The notes under the pieces: generated by a model
What the model was told of the DNA's origin: nothing
Databases searched by the model: none
Seen by the model: the letters and a program-made list of their open reading frames with translations, nothing else
Shown here: positions 62,814 through 64,000 of the stretch, piece by piece
Position numbering within the stretch: the stretch's first letter is position 1
How the letters are laid out: the number at the start of each line of letters is the position of its first letter
Source: JBCCMQ01 sp039026235
Lineage (GTDB): Bacteria > Pseudomonadota > Alphaproteobacteria > Rhodobacterales > Rhodobacteraceae
Assembly (NCBI GenBank): GCA_039026235.1
Contig: JBCCMQ010000010.1
Span: 62,001 to 126,000 of the forward strand
Direction: 5' to 3'
DNA length: 64,000 bases
Program-made: the position numbers and the translations under genes

Positions 62814-64000
62814 GCCGCGGCCAGTTCGGTTTTTCGAATGTAGTCAGAGACGCGAAGCGCCTGTGCGGCGACCGTAAGCGCCGGATTGACCGCCGCAGAG
62901 TTCGGCAGAAAGCTGGCATCGACCACGTACAGATTGGGATGGTCGTGGGACCGGCACCACGGATCAAGCACGCTATTGGATGGATCGTTGCCAAATCGGG
63001 CTGTACCGCATTGGTGCGACGGCACCGTTCGGTCAAAGGGGCGCGACAGAACGACGGGCCAGCCGGCCCTTCGCAGGACGGACTTGAACTTGCGCACCAA
63101 AAGCTTGTGCGCTTCCCAGTTGGACTGCCGCCAGTCCAGAACGATCCGGTCGTTCTTGAGCGTCACCCGGCTTTCCGGATCCGGCAGATCCTCACTCATC
63201 GCATACCAGTCGATCGACCGCTCAGCGATCCAGCGCACCAAAGCCCGAGGAAGACCAACCTGAGCGGCCAGGATCGGGGCTGTGATCTTACCGAGAAGCT
63301 GGATGTTGCCCAGGGGTTCGCCGGACGGGCCACCGCTGAGGTAGAAATCGTTAAAGTAGAGCGTTTTTTGATAGACGGACGGATTCCTGCGCAGCGGATG
63401 AAGCGACAGCACCGCGTGCGTGTTGTGGTTCATAAAGTTTCTGCCGACCTGGTCCGAAGAATTGGCCAAGCCCTTGGGACGGTTGTCATTGGCTGAGCGC
63501 AGCAAGGTGACGGCCGAGTTCACCGCGCCCGCCGATAGGATGACGATGCGAGCCGAGACGCGGTGCGTTCTGTCAGCGGTCTGGTACTCAACGAAGTCGA
63601 TCCGCCCGTCGGCGCCCTCGCACAGCCTTGTGACATGGCAACCGGTTTCCAGCCGCACGGTGTTGTGGCGCAGCGCTTTCGCGATGGCGACACTCTCGGC
63701 GTCCTTCTTCCCGTTGCCGGTATTGGGAAAGGCGTCCCAGCCCGTTTCCCCGCCGGCCAACCATGCGTCGATATCGACGCCCAGGGGAAGGTTGCAGGGC
63801 GAAAGTCCTTCCTTGGACAGGCGCCTAGCGGCATCCAGAATGGTTTCTTCATGGGGAACCGCAGGATAACGATATGTCCCGGAATGGCGCGGCTCACTGG
63901 CGTCCGGACCAAGGGCGCCCCGCACTTCATAAAGGTCTTCGGCCGCCTGGTACCAGGGCTCGAATTCATCGTAGGTGATCGGCCAGCCGGGCGTTGTGCC
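62810..64000 (-). CDS. GMC family oxidoreductase, gluconate-dehydrogenase type (5' end outside window)
   Basis: The frame is open to the right edge, giving about 396 C-terminal residues. The sequence at the edge reads PGWPITYDEFEPWYQAAEDL, a motif of the large flavoprotein subunit of gluconate 2-dehydrogenase and related GMC enzymes. The C-terminus has HQCGTARFGNDPSNSVLDPW and VVDASFLPNSAAVNPALTVA. The enzyme oxidises a polyol or sugar acid. It is the first gene of the operon visible here. Confidence 0.9.
   Translation of the reverse strand, partial: GTTPGWPITYDEFEPWYQAAEDLYEVRGALGPDASEPRHSGTYRYPAVPHEETILDAARRLSKEGLSPCNLPLGVDIDAWLAGGETGWDAFPNTGNGKKDAESVAIAKALRHNTVRLETGCHVTRLCEGADGRIDFVEYQTADRTHRVSARIVILSAGAVNSAVTLLRSANDNRPKGLANSSDQVGRNFMNHNTHAVLSLHPLRRNPSVYQKTLYFNDFYLSGGPSGEPLGNIQLLGKITAPILAAQVGLPRALVRWIAERSIDWYAMSEDLPDPESRVTLKNDRIVLDWRQSNWEAHKLLVRKFKSVLRRAGWPVVLSRPFDRTVPSHQCGTARFGNDPSNSVLDPWCRSHDHPNLYVVDASFLPNSAAVNPALTVAAQALRVSDYIRKTELAAA

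Overview
The window looks like a chromosomal segment of an alphaproteobacterium of the order Rhodobacterales (Roseobacter/Rhodobacter-type). The reasons are the high G+C coding style, the block sdhCDAB / mdh / sucCD / sucAB / lpd with mesaconyl-CoA hydratase and (3S)-malyl-CoA thioesterase genes beside it (the arrangement I know from Rhodobacter sphaeroides), two proteins with VPLPA-type C-terminal sorting tails, and a FYDLN-type TIGR02300 protein. The assignment is by recognition; no search was run.

Layout. 1-10 kb holds miscellaneous metabolic genes: the end of an aldehyde dehydrogenase, a KefF/G-like oxidoreductase with a Kef-type antiporter that has a His-rich loop, a uronate dehydrogenase-like gene, zur, a glutaryl-CoA dehydrogenase, an XdhC-like gene and creD. 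11-35.5 kb is the TCA-cycle block. On the minus strand it carries sdhC-sdhD-sdhA-two small lipoproteins-sdhB, then mch, a PAAR-like gene, nnrU and the malyl-CoA thioesterase. On the plus strand it carries mdh, sucC, a run of four related small exported proteins (one broken by a stop codon), sucD, a broken and two intact DUF805 genes, sucA, sucB, an L,D-transpeptidase, a MAPEG protein and lpd. A GntR/FCD regulator gene meets lpd tail to tail. The palindrome GTGATCAC occurs twice, exactly 20 bp apart, about 125 bp upstream of both sdhC and sucC, and once at the start codon of the GntR gene. This suggests a local TCA regulon with autoregulation.

37.4-54.5 kb is an accessory region. It starts at a tRNA-Ala(GGC) gene and ends in a broken P4-type integrase and a decayed IS3-family element of 1297 bp next to a decapitated MBL-fold gene. 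Between them lie a NikABCDE-like ABC importer, a degraded gene, an AraC regulator with a divergent NAD(P)-binding protein, and an RpiR-controlled TRAP transporter with an M81 (MlrC-type) peptidase and a DSD1-type PLP enzyme. The RpiR-TRAP intergenic region has three copies of a GTAACTCAGTTAC-like palindrome.

54.5-64 kb holds a nitronate monooxygenase, a renalase-like FAD oxidoreductase, a VPLPA-CTERM protein with a clear terminator, and a tightly overlapping minus-strand catabolic operon (GMC oxidoreductase, SDR, second GMC oxidoreductase, Dabb protein, DUF993 protein, LacI regulator) that runs off the right edge. I found no CRISPR array, no rRNA, and only one tRNA.
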